7,845 bases of DNA from CAYINJ01 sp964364745 (GTDB lineage Bacteria > Patescibacteriota > Patescibacteriia > JACRDY01). This document shows, piece by piece, positions 6,451 through 7,845 of this stretch. Every line of letters starts with the position of its first letter. The stretch's first letter is position 1. Location: assembly GCA_964364745.1 (NCBI GenBank), contig CAYINJ010000033.1:1-7845 (forward strand). Reading direction: 5' to 3'. The notes beneath the pieces were generated by a model. The model saw nothing but the letters and a program-made list of their open reading frames with translations. It was not told the origin of the DNA and searched no databases. A program made the translations under genes and the position numbers.

Positions 6451-6515
6451 CCACCGTGGCCGAAGAGAGTTTTAGCCAGTTGTTGGTACCTTTATAAATA
6501 AAGTAAGTCCGACAG

Positions 6516-6544
6516 TTGATGGGCGGTGCGTCACCGCCAATCAA
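6516..6544 (-). promoter_or_regulatory. Hairpin in the gap between the 109-aa gene and tuf
   Basis: The stem pairs TTGAT with ATCAA and GGCGGTG with CACCGCC, 12 bp with one mismatch and a 3-base loop. It starts about ten bases after the stop of the 109-aa gene on the minus strand. No T run follows, so it is not a standard terminator. It could mark an RNA processing point or protect the 5' end of a tuf transcript. The remaining gap holds an AT-rich stretch at about 6489-6506 without a convincing -35. Confidence 0.5.
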
Positions 6545-6553
6545 GTCGCCGCC

Positions 6554-6883
6554 CTACTCCGTCAGACCGTCATCGTCGAGTGATTCAAACGTGTAGTCCG
6601 TCATCGCCGGAGTGATCGGATCAGCCCTGACGACTGACTGGTCGTGATGCCCTTCCCGCCAGAGCGCAACGTCACGGTTTATTTTAGCCAACAGCTGCTC
6701 TTCTGTCAACTCCTGAATATTTTCAACCAGAGTCACTGGCGCTGGCGGGACTGGCGGCGGCACCGCCCCCATTCCGGATCGACTAGCACTTAACGTATAG
6801 GTAGTCCCACTGACTGAATCATAAATCACCACCGGCGTCCCCGGCCGAGCTAGCGCCAACAATTGATCGAGTGGCGTGGGCAT
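6554..6883 (-). CDS. Unrecognised 109-aa protein between fusA and tuf
   Basis: ATG at 6883 lies three bases after the fusA stop, so translation is probably coupled to fusA; there is no clear Shine-Dalgarno of its own. I do not recognise the family with confidence. The N-terminus is a short predicted helix (DQLLALAR) and a beta segment TPVVIYDSVSGTTYTLSAS, then a flexible stretch at about 36-50 with VPPPVPPAP, then a charged helix LTEEQLLAKINRDVALWREGH at about 59-79, and an acidic end (YTFESLDDDGLTE). No signal peptide or membrane helix is seen, so it should be cytoplasmic. The layout loosely recalls small Patescibacteria proteins ending in an 'L..KINRDIALW' helix, and its first part loosely recalls Phd/YefM-type antitoxin N-domains; both are memory-based impressions. 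Its place in a core translation operon suggests a housekeeping or translation-linked role. Confidence 0.75.
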   Translation of the reverse strand: MPTPLDQLLALARPGTPVVIYDSVSGTTYTLSASRSGMGAVPPPVPPAPVTLVENIQELTEEQLLAKINRDVALWREGHHDQSVVRADPITPAMTDYTFESLDDDGLTE

Positions 6884-6886
6884 AAG

Positions 6887-7845
6887 TTATTTTTTACCGC
6901 TGCGGCGATCGGCCGCGACGGCTTCCGCCACGTTCGGCGGCACCGGCATGTAGTGCTTGAACTCCATGCTGGCACTGGCGCGACCCTGCGACATTGATCG
7001 CAGCTGGGTGGCGTAGCCAAACATGGACGCTAGCGGCACGAGCGCTTCGATTACTTTCAGCTGGTGGCGATCCCGCATTTCCTGGATCTGACCGCGCTTG
7101 GCGTTCAAGTCACCGATGATATCGCCCATGAAATCCTCCGGCGTGACCACTTCAATTTTCATGATTGGTTCGAGCAACACCGGACCGGCTTTGCGCGCCG
7201 CTTCTTGGAACGCCATTGAACCGGCCATCTTGAAGGCGGCTTCCGACGAGTCAACGTCGTGGTACGAGCCATCATAGACCGCTACTTTGACATCGACGAT
7301 TTGGTAGCCGGCCACCACGCCGCGGGCCAGCGCTTCTTTGACGCCCTTTTCAATCGCCGGGATGAATTCGCGCGGAATCACCCCACCCTTAACTTCATCT
7401 TCAAACTCAAAGCCCTGGCCCGCTTCGTTCGGCTCGACCCGCAGCCAGCAGTGCCCGTATTGGCCACGACCACCGGATTGTTTGATGTATTTGCCTTCGG
7501 CTTCGGCGGTCTTTTGGATCGTTTCGCGATAAGCCACCCGCGGCGCGCCGACGTTACATTCGACTTTGAACTCCCGCTTCATTCGGTCAACGATGATTTC
7601 CAGGTGCAACTCCCCCATCCCACCGATGATGACCTGCAGGGTTTCATCGTCAGTGTGGACTTGGAAGGTCGGGTCTTCTTCGGCTAATTTCTGTAAGGCC
7701 AAGCCCATTTTTTCTTGGTCGGCCTTGGTCTTGGGCTCGACGGCGATGGAGATAACCGGTTCGGGGAAGACGATCGACTCTAGCACAATCGGGTGGTCTT
7801 CATCACAGAGCGTGTGCCCGGTAAAGGTCCCTTTCAAGCCGACGG
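6887..7845 (-). CDS. fusA: Elongation factor G, C-terminal part (5' end beyond window)
   Basis: EF-G is the GTPase that drives ribosomal translocation and, with RRF, ribosome recycling. About 318 C-terminal residues are present; the frame stays open to the window edge, so the G domain and most of domain II lie outside. The visible part starts at the end of domain II (GHTLCDEDHPI), followed by domain III (FPEPVISIAVEPKTKADQEKM; GMGELHLEIIVDRMKREF), domain IV (SGGRGQYGHCW; the decoding-centre tip YDGSYHDVDSSEAAFKMAGS with its conserved His) and domain V (EPIMKIEVVTPEDFMGDIIGDL; FGYATQLRSMSQGRASASMEF). It ends in a basic SGKK. No damage is seen. A TTG at about 7837 is an internal Leu codon, not the start. 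It is the upstream gene of the fusA-109 aa-tuf-rpsJ run; rpsL and rpsG would be expected further upstream but are not visible. Confidence 0.98.
   Translation of the reverse strand, partial: VGLKGTFTGHTLCDEDHPIVLESIVFPEPVISIAVEPKTKADQEKMGLALQKLAEEDPTFQVHTDDETLQVIIGGMGELHLEIIVDRMKREFKVECNVGAPRVAYRETIQKTAEAEGKYIKQSGGRGQYGHCWLRVEPNEAGQGFEFEDEVKGGVIPREFIPAIEKGVKEALARGVVAGYQIVDVKVAVYDGSYHDVDSSEAAFKMAGSMAFQEAARKAGPVLLEPIMKIEVVTPEDFMGDIIGDLNAKRGQIQEMRDRHQLKVIEALVPLASMFGYATQLRSMSQGRASASMEFKHYMPVPPNVAEAVAADRRSGKK

Noticed and set aside
6487..6510. Possible promoter for tuf in the AT-rich stretch
   Set aside because: TATAAA and TTTATT are present, but no acceptable -35 is found at 16-18 bases and the stretch is simply AT-rich, so I did not call it.
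6419..6544. Upstream extension of tuf by 42 codons
   Set aside because: Family length, the conserved start MATFDRSKPH and the strong ribosome site all point to 6418; the extension covers a hairpin and non-coding sequence.

Overview
All genes here are read from the minus strand, so the biology runs from high to low coordinates. The window looks like a chromosomal piece of a Patescibacteria (Candidate Phyla Radiation) genome using the standard bacterial code. That assignment is inferred from protein style: an YQGRL-type surface protein with VGIG/SP repeats and an S74 chaperone domain, a small one-helix protein of a kind I associate with these genomes, and a secreted protein with the STxYQ motif, a DNDGDG loop and cysteine-rich repeats. 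I cannot place it in a named lineage without a search.

Right half (7845 to 4761), translation operon: the 3' part of fusA (EF-G), an unrecognised 109-codon gene three bases after it, tuf (EF-Tu, complete, 394 aa), and rpsJ (S10, 116 aa with a basic N-terminal extension), closed by a good Rho-independent terminator. This is a str-type order, but it stops after rpsJ: the rest of the S10 cluster (rplC, rplD and so on) does not follow. The fusA-tuf and tuf-rpsJ gaps both carry clear hairpin potential.

Middle (4760 to 4637): a short regulatory gap with an extended -10 promoter, a leader stem-loop that would cover a Shine-Dalgarno-like sequence, and a three-codon mini-ORF just before the next gene.

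Left half (4636 to 1), cell-surface operon: a 1085-aa secreted protein with head-to-tail repeats and an internal S74 intramolecular-chaperone domain with its Ser/Lys pair intact; a 169-aa membrane-anchored protein; and the start of a secreted cysteine-rich repeat protein that runs off the window. Gaps of 30 and 24 bases and no visible internal terminator suggest co-transcription. The likely theme is export and display of repeat-rich surface proteins, possibly self-processing; the partners and purpose are unknown.
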